From Solea solea (Eukaryota > Chordata > Actinopteri > Pleuronectiformes > Soleidae), in the NCBI RefSeq assembly GCF_958295425.1, contig NC_081136.1, positions 18,484,890 through 18,548,889 of the forward strand: a stretch of 64,000 nucleotides of DNA. The letters are read 5' to 3'. The position numbers and the translations under genes were made by a program. This document shows positions 45,691-57,191 of the stretch, in pieces. Below the pieces are notes generated by a model. That model did not search any database. It had not been told where the DNA came from and worked only from the letters and a program-made list of their open reading frames with translations. Each line of letters starts with the position of its first letter. Position 1 is the first letter of the stretch.

Positions 45691-46079
45691 ACACTTATTA
45701 CAAGTACTATTATCTCTAAAAGGGCAGAAGAATAACTAAGCATGTGGCACACAACACAAGAGACAGCAGGAGAGGGAGCGGGAGAGAGAGAAGCCAGCGT
45801 TATTAAGCTATCTGTTAAGCTAGGAAAAGCACCATGTGTGAAGCTACGTGAAAGATAGCGAATGTGTCACCAACAGAAGGTGAAAGCAATAGTTGATTTA
45901 CAAAATGAGTGCTTGTTCAGTGAATTAATTGTAACAGTAACTAAATAATAGCAGAGATTGTCTGACAGAGAGCAGGAGAAACTCACAACACCAGTGGAAA
46001 CAGGAAGTGACACAATACATTACCCAGAAGAGGGCATTTAGTTACCCTTTAAATCAAATTATGACTAAATGAAACCTAC

Positions 46080-46175
46080 TTCTGTGCAGGTGAGTGAGGA
46101 ATGACCTCATGGACATAAATCCCACTGGTTACATTCGGGAAATCTGAGTTCTGCTGCTTAAGCTCTTCCATTAAC
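46080..46175 (-). CDS. htra3: htra3 exon, PDZ domain start
   Basis: 96 bp, with acceptor GTTCCAG and donor GTAGGT. It encodes LMEELKQQNSDFPNVTSGIY and then VHEVIPHSPAQ. The SGIYVxEV peptide-binding strand and the SPAQ turn are those of the HtrA PDZ domain. Confidence 0.94.
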
Positions 46176-46673
46176 CTGGAACACACATACACACACACAT
46201 TTACTCTCAAAAACAAAATCCATTGTTTAACCAAAGGCCCAAATCATTGTGTTTACGCCACTGAATTTCAAATATATACTGTACAAATGACACTTTTTCA
46301 TCCTGGAAACAAACCGAATGATACATTAAAACAACCCAATACTAGTGTTACTGATATGAAGTTTCCCTGTAAAAGCAAGGCTAACAAGTTAAACTCGCCC
46401 TTTTTAGCTAAGAAAGAGAAGAAAACAAAATGCCACAAATGCAAAAAGATGATGATTAGATATAACTTGAAAGAACACTGTGCACACAAGAGAAGAGAGG
46501 TTACGGGGAGTTATTAAAGATAAATCTGGTTCAAATTATGCTGCAACATGACATCATTGGGCAAAACACTGTTTTATCACATGCATAAACAAAATTCCTG
46601 TTGGATTGAACTTACAACTCACAACAACTCAAAATAGAATTCCAGTCCATGAGGTTCATGAGGTAAGACTTAC

Positions 46674-46731
46674 GCTGGTGTGATGGTCAGCATCCTTATC
46701 CCAATGAAACGCTTCTTTATTGAACTCACAT
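46674..46731 (-). CDS. htra3: htra3 58-bp exon, protease-PDZ linker
   Basis: Phase 1 in, phase 0-compatible split (2 bases) out, with acceptor CTTTTTCAG and donor GTAAGT. It encodes DVSSIKKRFIGIRMLTITPA. The KKRFIGIRM stretch matches the linker before the HtrA PDZ domain. Confidence 0.94.
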
Positions 46732-46820
46732 CTGAAAAAGACGACAGTTAGCTGCTGTATGTTCATCTCTGTGCTCACAAATGTTTCAGCCTGGCTCAGT
46801 GACGTCACTGTCACACTCAC

Positions 46821-46935
46821 CCTTGTTGTGCTTGTCAAGGGAATCATTAAGGAAGCGAGTGATCCTGTCCGATGGAATAGCAAAGGAGATTCCGGCTGCG
46901 ACTTTTAGGGTGTTGATGCCGATCACTTCCCCATC
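46821..46935 (-). CDS. htra3: htra3 exon, end of protease domain
   Basis: 115 bp, phase 0 in, phase 1 out, with acceptor ATTTGAG and donor GTGAGT. It encodes [20 protein letters not shown] followed by [18 protein letters not shown]. The IGINTLKV and GISFAIPSD blocks are family hallmarks. Confidence 0.95.
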
Positions 46936-46969
46936 CTCAAATATAGAGATATACTGAGGTAAATTGAAT

Positions 46970-47190
46970 GATTTTTTTCATCCATATAACAAAGAAATCA
47001 TTAAAGCTATAGCGTTTTGGTTTGTTGACAAAGCAAAACATTTGAGAACATCATCATTTCCAGGTTTGAGAAACACTGATCAACATTTTTCAACATTTTC
47101 TGACGTGCCAAACAAGTACTTGATTAATTGAGAAAATGATCGTCAGATTAATCAATTATGAAAATAATTGTTAATTGCAGCACTATTTGA
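46970..47190. repeat. AT-rich dispersed repeat, copy 2 (htra3 intron)
   Basis: It shares CATATAACAAAGAAATCATT, TTTCCAGGTT-GA and ATTATGAAAATAATTGTTA with 1237-1510, ending near TTGCAGCAC. It is non-coding. 47191-48216 has another TTAAAGCTGTAGTTTGTAAC-type repeat start near 47260 and otherwise no features. Confidence 0.55.
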
Positions 47191-48216
47191 GTCATATGTA
47201 TGATCCAGACAATGTAAAACCAGTGATTTTGCAAACACATTCATGCAATCCATATTGTTAAAGCTGTAGTTTGTAACTTTTAAATAGAAACAACAAAACT
47301 ATTGTCAAATGAGTTCACACAGGAAGTGATTTATTTTAGGTTATTTATATTAGGCAACAGCAGCATTGTGCTAATAAAGCGACTGCAAACAGGTTAGAGT
47401 ATGACTGAAAACACAAAGACGTGCCAACTAAAAGGTCCAGAAGTGAATTCTACTAGCCAGAGTTCATCGCCATCTCATTTTACATTGAGTATCAGGGTGG
47501 AATGAGTGTAGTCACCTCCCACTTCCAAGAGGTATGGCCAATGGACGTATGAAAATGCCTCTGTACGCATTGGATAGACCTACAACCAATCAGACCAATG
47601 ATCCGCATGACATATGCAGAGCATTGGAAAAACATGTCAACAAATGTGCTTGTTGTAGTTTTCTAGGAGCGGTGGCTATATAGTAATAGTGAGTAATGGC
47701 TTTTGCCCCGAGGAGTTCCATGGAGCAAGTCATTGAATCAAAAGACAGCTGTTCTTCAGTGGTCGCCATGTTGGATGTTTACAAAAGCTGCTATACTTTG
47801 TTTCTCTATTGTCATTGCGATAAGCCCACCTCTAGCGTGCCAGGGGAAAAACTTATATGTGATTGATTCCCTTTTTTGGGAGATTTTGGGTTGGCCCTTG
47901 CCAGACGTGTTTGCGGAAATCAAATCACTGGCAGACATAGCTAGGTTAATTCAAACTGCTCAAAAGTCCCAATCATTCAGCTGGGAGAAATGTTTCTTGT
48001 CCCTGCCCACCCCTGTTCCGCTGCTGTATACACACGAATGCTCCCTCAGTCAGTTCTGATTGTATTGTTTGACGCGGCTCTTCTTCAGATAACGGATGCA
48101 GTCATATGCATGTCATAACGTTTCTCTTCAAAAAGACCAAACATAGGCATGATAACAACATCAACAATAAAAATAACAACATTTTTTTTTCAGCAATTAG
48201 AAAAGAACAAACTTAC

Positions 48217-48249
48217 TAAATTGACTAGAGGTCCTCCTGAATTCCCGTA
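48217..48249 (-). CDS. htra3: htra3 33-bp microexon with catalytic Ser
   Basis: Only 11 codons, YGNSGGPLVNL, phase 0/0, with acceptor TTAACAG and donor GTAAGT, 117 bp after the previous exon. It carries the nucleophile Ser in GNSGGP. It is shorter than any ORF-length filter would keep. Skipping it would keep frame but remove the active-site serine. Confidence 0.95.
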
Positions 48250-48366
48250 CTGTTAAGATAAATATAGAAGTCAGAAATGGTACTGTGGTGTACAAATACA
48301 CAAACCACACCACTCAAATCATTTTCACTGCTATACAGCATTTTTTCTGCAATGTTATAATCTCAC

Positions 48367-48561
48367 ATTGATGATAGCATCTGTTTGGATGTAGTCCATG
48401 TCAGAGTCCGGCAGGCCCAACTCCTTGCCGTCTCTCTGGGCAGTGCTGACGATGCCAGTGGTGACAGTGTTCTGGAGGGCAAAGGGGCTGCCGATTGCAA
48501 CCACAAACTCTCCTGGCCGTAAGTCTGCACTGTGGCCCAGAAACAGTACAGGCAGCTTTGT
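48367..48561 (-). CDS. htra3: htra3 exon, protease core
   Basis: 195 bp, phase 0/0, with acceptor TACCCTCAG and donor GTGAGA. It encodes 65 residues from [20 protein letters not shown] through [20 protein letters not shown] to [13 protein letters not shown]. The sequence is nearly identical to vertebrate HTRA3 and has no stops. Confidence 0.96.
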
Positions 48562-48779
48562 CTGAGGGTAAGGAATAGACACAAACATTGGTAAAGGTAA
48601 GATATGGACTCAGACCCAGCTGCAAGGCTTTAATTAGTAATATTGTCATCATTATTGTTACATTATTATTAAAAATAATACATTTTATGACAATGCACGC
48701 TACTGCTAGTATGACCAATACGATTAAGAATATTACAATTATCTTTACAACAACTAGACAATAGTTAATACAACAGCTT

Positions 48780-49260
48780 TTAGAGTCCTCAATGAGACGG
48801 GCTGGCCCGAAAAACCCGACCGGACCTGTGGATTCGGTCGTAAAAAATATGCAAATGAGTCGGGTCTCGGGCTTCCCTTTTTCCGCTCATAAAAAACATT
48901 TCTTGCAGGTTGTAAATGTAATGTTGTTAGTTGTGAATCATCGCTGTTCATGTGTGGTGAAGAGTAAATCTGGCTGCCTGCTTGATGGAGAGGGGCAGAC
49001 CTGACGCCGCTGCGTGCGTAACCCCCCGACACACACTTTGGGCGTCTTTTATGATGTGACCTTGACTGGGGTAAATATCCCACTCTGCATCTTGTGCTGC
49101 TATGGGCAGAACGTCTCAGACATCACTGCCAGCAAAATGCCAACGATACTGCACAGTTGGCAGCCGTGCGCCAATGGCATGCAGACCCGCTGCAAAGAAA
49201 GGGGGGGGTTTCCTGTTCCTGGGACATGAGTGCATGTTCTCATCTGCAGGTAATATTGTA
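48780..49260. repeat. GC-rich relic of a dispersed element in htra3 intron
   Basis: GGCTGGCCCGAAAAACCCGAC at the left (quoted short of full) is a typical start of a hAT-like fish repeat. Positions 49014-49229 form an open frame without recognised domain. No right terminus or target duplication was found. 49261-51796 shows only AT-rich intron with an (AT)n run at 50380-50404. Confidence 0.35.
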
Positions 49261-51796
49261 AATAAAAAGATGACAAATAATATCAGAAATTAAGTTAGTT
49301 ATATTTTAGCTTTTGGAGTATCCTCCTGTTGTCAGAGATTTCCCATTCAGGGAGCATTTATTTCATCCATACTAGCAGCACTATTATAATAGTAATCAAG
49401 TATGAAGTATAAAGTAACACTTATTTAAATTGTTAATAAAGTCATGAAAAGCACAAAACAACCTACAAATCAGGGATATAGAAAAAAAACAAGGTTCACC
49501 TAATAGGGCTTGGGAACCACTTGCATTGTGGGATATACCGTCCATGTTTGGAGCTTTAAGTGTCGGAGGTGAACATAGAAACAATCTGTGTTGTTGCAGT
49601 GAAGTCTCTGATTAGACTGATTAGCATTCTTAAAAACAATAAAGGGAAGGGGATTTACTGGGAGACACTGACTGGACCATGAAGCCAGAGACCAGTATCT
49701 GACAAAAATACAGCATACAAATGGATTGGACTTGTATAAAATCCCCAGTGCAGAGTAGAGCACTGATCAGAAACTTCTGCCTCCGGTGTGCACAGCAGAC
49801 ATTTTCACTTACATTGTCTGTGGTGTGAGTGTGAGTGCCTACACATCGGAACGGATTGAGAACTACATATCTTTAGTCTCTCATATACAGTTCCCTACCT
49901 TGGTTTCAAGACTGGTGGGGACAATGGTGGGGACAATGCACCGCTGTGTTGTCAGAGCAGTTATTGTTATTATTGTACATGTTATAATGTTATAATTGTT
50001 ATTATCTTATTTGTTAGATTTATGCTAGCAATGAAATGCAAATGGAGATGATGAGGCGACCCCATGGAGTCTTACTGGAAACAGTTTTATTTTCCATGGC
50101 ATAAATGTCCTTCAGGCTTAACAGACATGTTGCATGCATTTCCTACCTCATAAATCTTTTTTATTGGTTTGTAAACCAGAATTATTTACATTAGCTTGTT
50201 TCCCTCTTTTTATTGATGTTTTGTACTGGAACCTTACACATCAACACTACCAACACAAACATGTATCACACTGTGTTTTTGGTATGAATGTACTGCAGGT
50301 CCTCATTACAATAGAACAGGTCATAAAATCTGAACTACTCATCTAATCTGGAAATTGGACTCAGATGATATAACAAATATTTATATATATATATATATAT
50401 ATATGTAACCCATATATAACGAAAAATAATATTTTAGAGAATGTTTACAGAAGTTTACAGAGATATGTGTTTGTCACTTTATCCGAGCTGTTGGTCACAC
50501 TGTTGTTGGTGGGTTGTTAGCTGTTACATAACATATGTTCATTTTCATTCAAGTGAGACACAAGTTAAAATGTGAGGAACACATCTGTAATAAGTGAACA
50601 TATGGACTGATACTGTTCTAATTATTATTTAACAATAATTGAGAATGAGAAAATAGCTTACAGCAAGGCTACACAATTAACATGACCACACCAGTTAGCT
50701 AAATTAGCCTAGGAGGGTTGTGGCAGTTAGCTACGGGGGCTAGCAACACTTAGCCTCCTTATTTTCTTACTTTTAACAGGCTGAAACACAAAAAAACTAA
50801 CTTTCACTGTGTGAATAAACTTAGAACTATATATGTGGTGCATGTGTACTTTGATAGTCACCTGGAGTAAAACAAGAACCATAGTCATAACATCGTTAAT
50901 ACATCGACAATAAGTTTGAAAATAAATGCTAATGAACTACGAATGAATAACTAAAACCTGCTTTGTCGTATTTTAAAAAATGTAAAAGAAAACTCTAGTC
51001 TTCATATCGTATGGTTTCCTGACAGTAGCGCCATTCCCGAGACGCCACATGACCGCACTTTGCTGTGCTCGTACACAGCTGTGACGTCACTCTGGGGAAT
51101 AAGATTTTTCTGGGCTTTTTATGGCCTTTAGGAAGGTTTTACAAATATGAAACTCCAAATATGAAACTCCATGTCTTCCCGGAGCCCCAACCTGCCGTCC
51201 AAGTCTGACCGTTTCCAAGGCGGCACCGCTTTCGTCCAGAGCGCTCAATGTCCTCTCCCTGCTCACGTCTTATCAGGCCGAGTTATGTGAGGATTTTTGT
51301 AAAAAAAACTGCATTGAGTATAAAATACCATAACTGAAAAATAAAAACTGAGGATGGATTTGTACCATAATGTGTAATGTAAAGAAATTATATTATAAAA
51401 CTGGTGTTGAAAAAAGTATCGATCAGGAACCGGTATCAAAATGAAGGTATCACCAAGTTGGTCCTCGCCTTTCACTTTGGTTCGTTTCTAAATGCTGGAC
51501 GTTTCCGTTTTGCTGTCCTCATAGGAGCAGAGTACCTTTCTCTGTTGGTTCGTGGACGCTTGATAAGCTTGTCTGGCAATGCAGGAGCTACCACATCCTA
51601 TAGTGAGACATTGAATGAAATATTATGAAAGAGAACTTTACGTTCTCTGAGTAATATGAAAACCCTCTGCTCGTGTTCAAATCTACTCTTCTTGTGCACC
51701 ACTGACTGGACTGCACTGACTGGATTTGTCCAGGGTGTATCTCAAGTTTTGATATTCCACCCACCATACATTTCATAAAGCAAGATGTGAACTCAC

Positions 51797-51886
51797 CTGT
51801 GAGTTGATTTTGATGGTGGCTATGTCAGATTTTTTGTCCATGTCTTTGATGTTGGCCTCATACGTGTCACCGTTATGCATTTGTAC
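51797..51886 (-). CDS. htra3: htra3 exon with catalytic Asp
   Basis: 90 bp, phase 0/0, with acceptor TTCCTCAAG and donor GTGAGT. It encodes [20 protein letters not shown] followed by [10 protein letters not shown]. The catalytic Asp is in KKSDIA. It is separated from the preceding exon by an 8.8-kb intron crowded with mobile elements. Confidence 0.95.
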
Positions 51887-52013
51887 CTTGAGGAAGGAAT
51901 GGAAACATTACATGTTAAGAATTGGCATGAATATAGCACTTAAGTGGTGGACACATTACTTTGTGGGACCACTTAACTTCTTAAACATGCATCAGATGTG
52001 CCACATTGCTTAA

Positions 52014-53101
52014 AGGGGACATATTATGCAAAATCAACTTTTTAATCATTTTAATACTTATATTTGGGACTCTGGAGGCCCTACCAGTCGCCATAGTGTG
52101 GAAAAAGAATACTCAGTCCTTTTTTCGTGGTCCCCCTTAGTGTAAGTATAGGCGATAAAACACAGGATGTTGAATTCCCTGCGCTTATGACGGCAGCATG
52201 CGCATTTCACCGCAAATGTTACCACCCACCAGTAAGTTTACTTGGAGAGCTCCACCTTGTCCCTATAAAATGCGAGAGTGCAGGCGAAGGAGGAAGATTG
52301 GTATTATGTCAACGTGGAGAGACAAGTGTGCTGTTGGTGGCTGCACAGTGGAGCACAGTGTTTTACACAAACTTCCAGCCTCAGAGGATTTTATATATGA
52401 AGCTAATATGCCGGATAAAGTCGGCAAACGTGTGTTCGTGTGTTCACACCACTTCGCATCAGACTGCGGCCAGCGGTCGCCGTATTTAGTCAGCGACCGT
52501 ATTTCACCGACGTACAAACACATTTTTAAGAAAAGGTCAAATAGAGCTCATAACTGACCATTCTGACACGTCCTAATTAAAAATATTTGTTCAGTACGTC
52601 CTCCATGACCGGAGCACAGACTCAGTCTGATACAGTTACATACAGCGGCAGTTTATGTGGCGATCAGCGGTGCTGTCCCTAAGTGTTTTTAACTGATTTA
52701 CAGTTCGGCACTGTTCGGCTTGATCCTTGTGTCTGACGTCTCTTCCTGTGACGGCACTCTCGCTGTTTTCCGCGCACGCTGCCATGTTGATATTGTCAGA
52801 GAACTAGTGGAGGGAGGGGGAGAGGAATGGAGCGGAGGGAACAGGAGCTGAGTGAGCGCAGTAAAAAGGACAAATCAGAAACACCTGGAAGAAGTGGGTG
52901 TGTGTTTGCCTGTGTCTCATTTGCATATAAAGGGACCAGGCACAAAACAGAGCGTTCTGAAAGGGGCGGGTTCAGCAGGGTTATTGAACTGCTATGGTGC
53001 TTCATCCTTATGGTATTTTGACCAAAGCATGTCACAGACATGTTCATTAGGACACCAGGGAACTATTTTAACTTGGAGAAATAGGGTATAATATGTCCCC
53101 T
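52014..53101 (+). mobile_element. TTAA-target DNA transposon encoding a THAP-like finger
   Basis: A 1088-bp element flanked by TTAA (52010-52013 and 53102-53105) with inverted ends AGGGGACATATTATGC / ATAATATGTCCCCT. It carries the THAP-like frame at 52306-52557 and an inverted partial copy of repeat family X at about 52590-52755. TTAA target sites with THAP-domain proteins are features of the Kolobok superfamily, which is the most likely assignment. Confidence 0.8.
52306..52557 (+). CDS. THAP-like zinc-finger protein of a TTAA transposon
   Basis: An 83-codon frame starting MSTWRDKCAVGGC. Zinc ligands fit the THAP C2CH pattern: Cys8, Cys13 (C-x4-C), Cys46 and His49 (C-x2-H). The THAP Pro lies at residue 24 (HKLP) and F50 follows CSHH. 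The C-C spacing (32) is a little shorter than usual and the conserved Trp is not visible. The frame continues upstream to 52198, but the ATG at 52306 starts just before the first ligand. No catalytic transposase domain is in the element. It could be a DNA-binding remnant that competes for, or is moved by, an autonomous relative. Confidence 0.6.
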   Translation: MSTWRDKCAVGGCTVEHSVLHKLPASEDFIYEANMPDKVGKRVFVCSHHFASDCGQRSPYLVSDRISPTYKHIFKKRSNRAHN

Positions 53102-53740
53102 TTAATATGATATGGGTCTCCATTCCCTACGATTCCCTGCAGTGTGTGTGTGGGTTACTCACTGTTCAAAAAGGGAGTGTGTATTTTTATACAGGGTTTG
53201 GTTTTGATAATGCCATAATATACTTTTAATGTATGTACCCAAACATAGTTCAAGCTACACATCTGTCTGTCATGCAAATATTTCATAATCAAAACCTTGT
53301 TGTAAATAAATAACTGGAAATCAAATGGAGAGTACTATTGGAAATTGGTGCACATGTTTGTGACACATCATATCAAATCATATGTAGATGTTGAAACTGT
53401 CGTGAAAGATCATTTCCTCCTGTCTGTTTTGCACATGAAGCACTCCTGGTAAATAAAGACCAGAGCTCTATTCTCCAAAAAAACTTGGGAAAACCATTTA
53501 TCCCACAATGCATTTCGTCAGCAGAGAAAGTAAGTCAAAACTTGAAACTACTGCGGAACCGAAATGTTAACGTTGCACTGGTGCACTGCACGGTTTGCTT
53601 ATTTTTTTCCCTCAAATAGTAATTGACTTGCTTAGTAAAATAAATTTAAAAAATAAAACAGAGAACAAGAATAAAAAAAGAAACGAGTCGTGGTTGTCTT
53701 ATATAATGTAATGTAATGCTTCAATGTAAGTAATGATTTT

Positions 53741-53780
53741 ATTTATTTATTTATTATTATTTTATTTATTTATTTATTTC
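53741..53780. repeat. (TTTA)n tail of the LINE
   Basis: Tetranucleotide run that is the 3' tail of the minus-strand LINE. It fixes the element's left end. Confidence 0.8.
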
Positions 53781-54050
53781 GGTCATGACATTTAGATCAC
53801 TCATCACATAACATTGCAGTTCACACAATATACATAACCGAAAGGGAATGCGGGAGAAGCAAAGCTTTACTAGTCCCGCCCCCATTATCATCATACATTT
53901 AATTTCCTTTTTCTTTTTTTTTCAGCATCCGGTAGCACTCAGAGATATAGTCTAGCTCTAGACAGTCAACTCAGACTCCATGTGTGTCTGTACATGTGTC
54001 CATGATGTTCCATCGCGCCGTCGCACCGTTTCCCACAGTGTCTACAGATT

Positions 54051-55704
54051 TCAGTCTCTGACCTTTGTCATACTTTCTTTCTGTGTCATTCTGTATCGAT
54101 TAATAGTCATCTCTACATACTTCTTTTTAAATACACTCAGTTTTGCTGATTTTTTCATCTCCTCATCCAGATTGTTCCACTGTCTGACCCCCGTGACCGA
54201 TACAGTAAAGGATTTTAATGTAGTTCTTACCCTTCTCTGCCTAAACCTCATGTTCCCTCTTAGATTGTGTCCCTCCCCTCTGTTCAGGAATAATGTCTGT
54301 AGATTGTGAGGGAGGTTTTTGTTGGCAGCCCTATAAATCATCTGTACTGTGCGGTATTTTATTAAGTCATAGAATTTAAGTATTTTTGATTTGGTAAATA
54401 GTTGATTTGTATGTTCTCTGTAACTGGCATAATGTAGGATTCTCAAGGCTCTTTTTTGGAGTATAAACAGGGGATAAGTAGTGGTTTTGTAAGTGTGTCC
54501 CCAGACCTCTGCGCAGTATTGCAGGTGTGGAGAGACTAGTGCGCAGTACAACAAGTACAGTGCCTTCTGGTTTAATAGTTTTTGTGCCCTCCAAAGTATG
54601 GACACACTCCTGGCCAGCTTGCCTTTTAACTGTTTGGTGTGTGGCTTCCAACTTAACATGTCATCAATAATCACTCCCAGCACTTTGTACTCATTAACCC
54701 TTTCAATGTCCACTCCATTAACTTGTATGTTAATACTAGTCTTACAGCCTTTTTTCCCATACAGCATATATTTAGTTTTCTCTAAATTTAGAGATAATTT
54801 ATTTATATTAAACCACACATGTAGCTTGGCCATTTCATTATTGACTGTTTCCACTAATTGGTTTAGGTCTTCCCCCGAACAGAAAATATTAGTATCATCT
54901 GCAAATAATATTAATTTCAGAATATTGGATACCTTGCATATGTCATTAATGTATAGTATAAACAGTTATGGGCCAAGCACTGATCCCTGTGGAACCCCAC
55001 AAATTATGTCCAAGCAAGTCGATGTGCAATCTCCCATCTTAACATATTGAGATCTGTTGTGAAGATAACTCTTGACCCATTCCAGTGCTATGCCTCTTAT
55101 ACCATATCTCTCCAGTTTAGCTATCAAAATCTCATGGTTGATGGTGTGAAATGCCTTTTTCAGGTCTATGAATATTCCTATTGAATGTCATTTTTGATCA
55201 ATGGCGTCAGTAATGGTTTCCACATACTCAGTTAAAGCTAGTGCCGTCGAGTGGTTTCTTCTGAATCCATATTGGCTATCATATAGCAGATTGTGTTTGT
55301 TAATGAAGTTGTCTAGCCTATCGTTAAATAGTTTCTCGAGAATTTTTGACAATTGTGGTAGTATTGAGACTGGTCTGTAATTAGTAAATTCATGTATGTC
55401 ACCTTTCTTAAACAATGGCACTACTTTCGCCACTTTCATTTTGGTGGGAAATGTCCCAGTTTGAAATGACAGGTTGCAGATGTGTGTTAAGGGTGAAACG
55501 ATCTATTACTTTCTTGATTAGCTTCATGTCGAGGTCATCAACATCCGTGGATGTTTTTGCTACACATTTGTTGACCAGGTGTGTAATCTCTCTGTCCTTC
55601 ACTGGGGTGAGAAACATGGTGCTTGGGTTTCTGTCTCTGTCCTTATCAAAGTGGTCCCAGTGAAAGAGTGAGTCAGGAATGTCCTTTGCCAAATTCGGCC
55701 CCAC
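54051..55704 (-). pseudogene. LINE ORF2 reverse transcriptase and C-terminus, frameshifted
   Basis: Frames 55704-55408, 55439-55188, about 55180-54855 and 54854-54051 together read the RT: VAKVVPLFKKGD, NYRPVSILPQLSKILEK, GFRRNHST, then FIDLKKAFHT, GVPQGSVLGP and FADDTNIFC at about 54910-54885. A TAA stop follows GSVLGP. The 267-residue last frame is intact through LEKTKYMLYG and RALRILHYASYREHT to its stop at 54051. Confidence 0.85.
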
Positions 55705-55733
55705 ATTGACGAAAAATTCATTAAATATTTCTG

Positions 55734-57101
55734 CTATGATTTCTTTGTTATCTTCCTTAGTGTTTTTGTCCTTGAAGTAGAGAGGATAGCTAGGTTTTTG
55801 TTTTTGATCACATCATTTAGAATGTCCCATAGTTTTTTAGTATAGCTCATGTTTTCTACCAGCAGATTACTGTAGTATTCTTTTTTGCAGTCATTTAGGA
55901 TGCTATTTAGTTTGTTCCTATATTGTTTGTATCTCGTTTCTGAATGTTCTGTCCTTAATCTCATGTACTGTCTATACACGGTGTTTTTCTTCTTGCAGGC
56001 ATTTATCAACGTTTTTGTTAACCATGGTTTCCCCTCCTTTTTCTGATTTGTGTGTCTTTTCATTACAGGACAGTGTCTATTATACAGCGTGTTAAATATT
56101 TGCAAAACGGAATCATAAGCATCATTTACATCTGTTTCTTTGTAGACCTCGTTCCAGTTCTGCCTCATTAGTTCGTTTTTCAGTGTAAGCATCCCTTTTT
56201 CAGTCCTGACCCTTCTATTTCTATTCGGTGTCTGTGTCACAGTGTGCTTCCAGTCATAGATAGCAAAGATTGGCAGGTGGTCACTTATGTCATTTATCAG
56301 TAGTCCTCTTGTTATGCCTGTCCCTATAATATTTGTGAACATATTATCAATTAGGGTCGCACTGTGTGTCGTGAACCTGCTTGGACGTGTAATGAGGGGT
56401 TGTAGGCCCATCGTATACATCATATTAATGAAGTCATCAATCATCGTATTTCGTTTCGGGTTGAGTAAGTCAATGTTCACATCGCCACAGATAAAAACCC
56501 TCTTTTGGCTGGTCCCTGAAAACATCCTTCCCACACATTCATTGAAATCCTCTATCCTAGAGTCTGGTGCTCTATAAACACAGCTTAACACTATATTTCT
56601 GCCTTTCGTCACACAGATTTCAATTGTCACACATTCCATTACATATTCAACAGCTTCAGACATATTGTGTACAATCTCATACTCAACGTTATTGTCACTT
56701 AACAGTGCCACTCCTCCTCCACCTTTATGTCTTCTATTAACGTTGACCAATTTGTATCCATCCAGGTAAAAATCTGCTCCTTTATCCTCATTAATCCACG
56801 TTTCCGACACCGCAATGATGTTGAAAGCATTTTTGAAGTGTTGTAGGTATTCCTTAATGTGGTCGAAGTTGGTGTATAGACTCCTGCTATTGAAGTGAAT
56901 GAAAGACAATTTCCCATCCATCTCAATGCATTCGTTAAATTGGTCTTCAGTGTAGTACTGGCATTTCTCAGACACGTTTAGGTATAGATGGTTATCTGGG
57001 TCAATCATTTCATTTGGGTCTGTTAAGGTGTGGTTCACATGTTGATTTTTAGTCAGCTCCACATTTTCTTGCTCAGCAATCCTCTCTAATATTTCCATCA
57101 T
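55734..57101 (-). pseudogene. LINE ORF2 endonuclease (455-residue open frame)
   Basis: An unbroken frame of 455 residues. APE-type endonuclease motifs: FIHFNSRSL near residue 68, VSETWINE (catalytic Glu) near 99, GGGGVALL near 128, CVYRAP near 173, FICGDVNIDLL near 203 and SDHLPIFAIY (catalytic His) near 270. The frame ends with a stop just before the RT linker. The long open frame suggests relatively recent inactivation. Confidence 0.85.
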
Positions 57102-57191
57102 CGTTTTAGTCTGTGTAGTGACCCTTGACCTTTGCTGTGCTGTAGTTACTTAGTTACTACTACTTAGTAACTAAGGTTACTAAGCCATACC

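Noticed and set aside
52198..52305. A longer start for the THAP-like protein at 52198
   Set aside because: The extension is basic and unlike THAP proteins, whose finger begins within a few residues of the start. The ATG at 52306 fits better.
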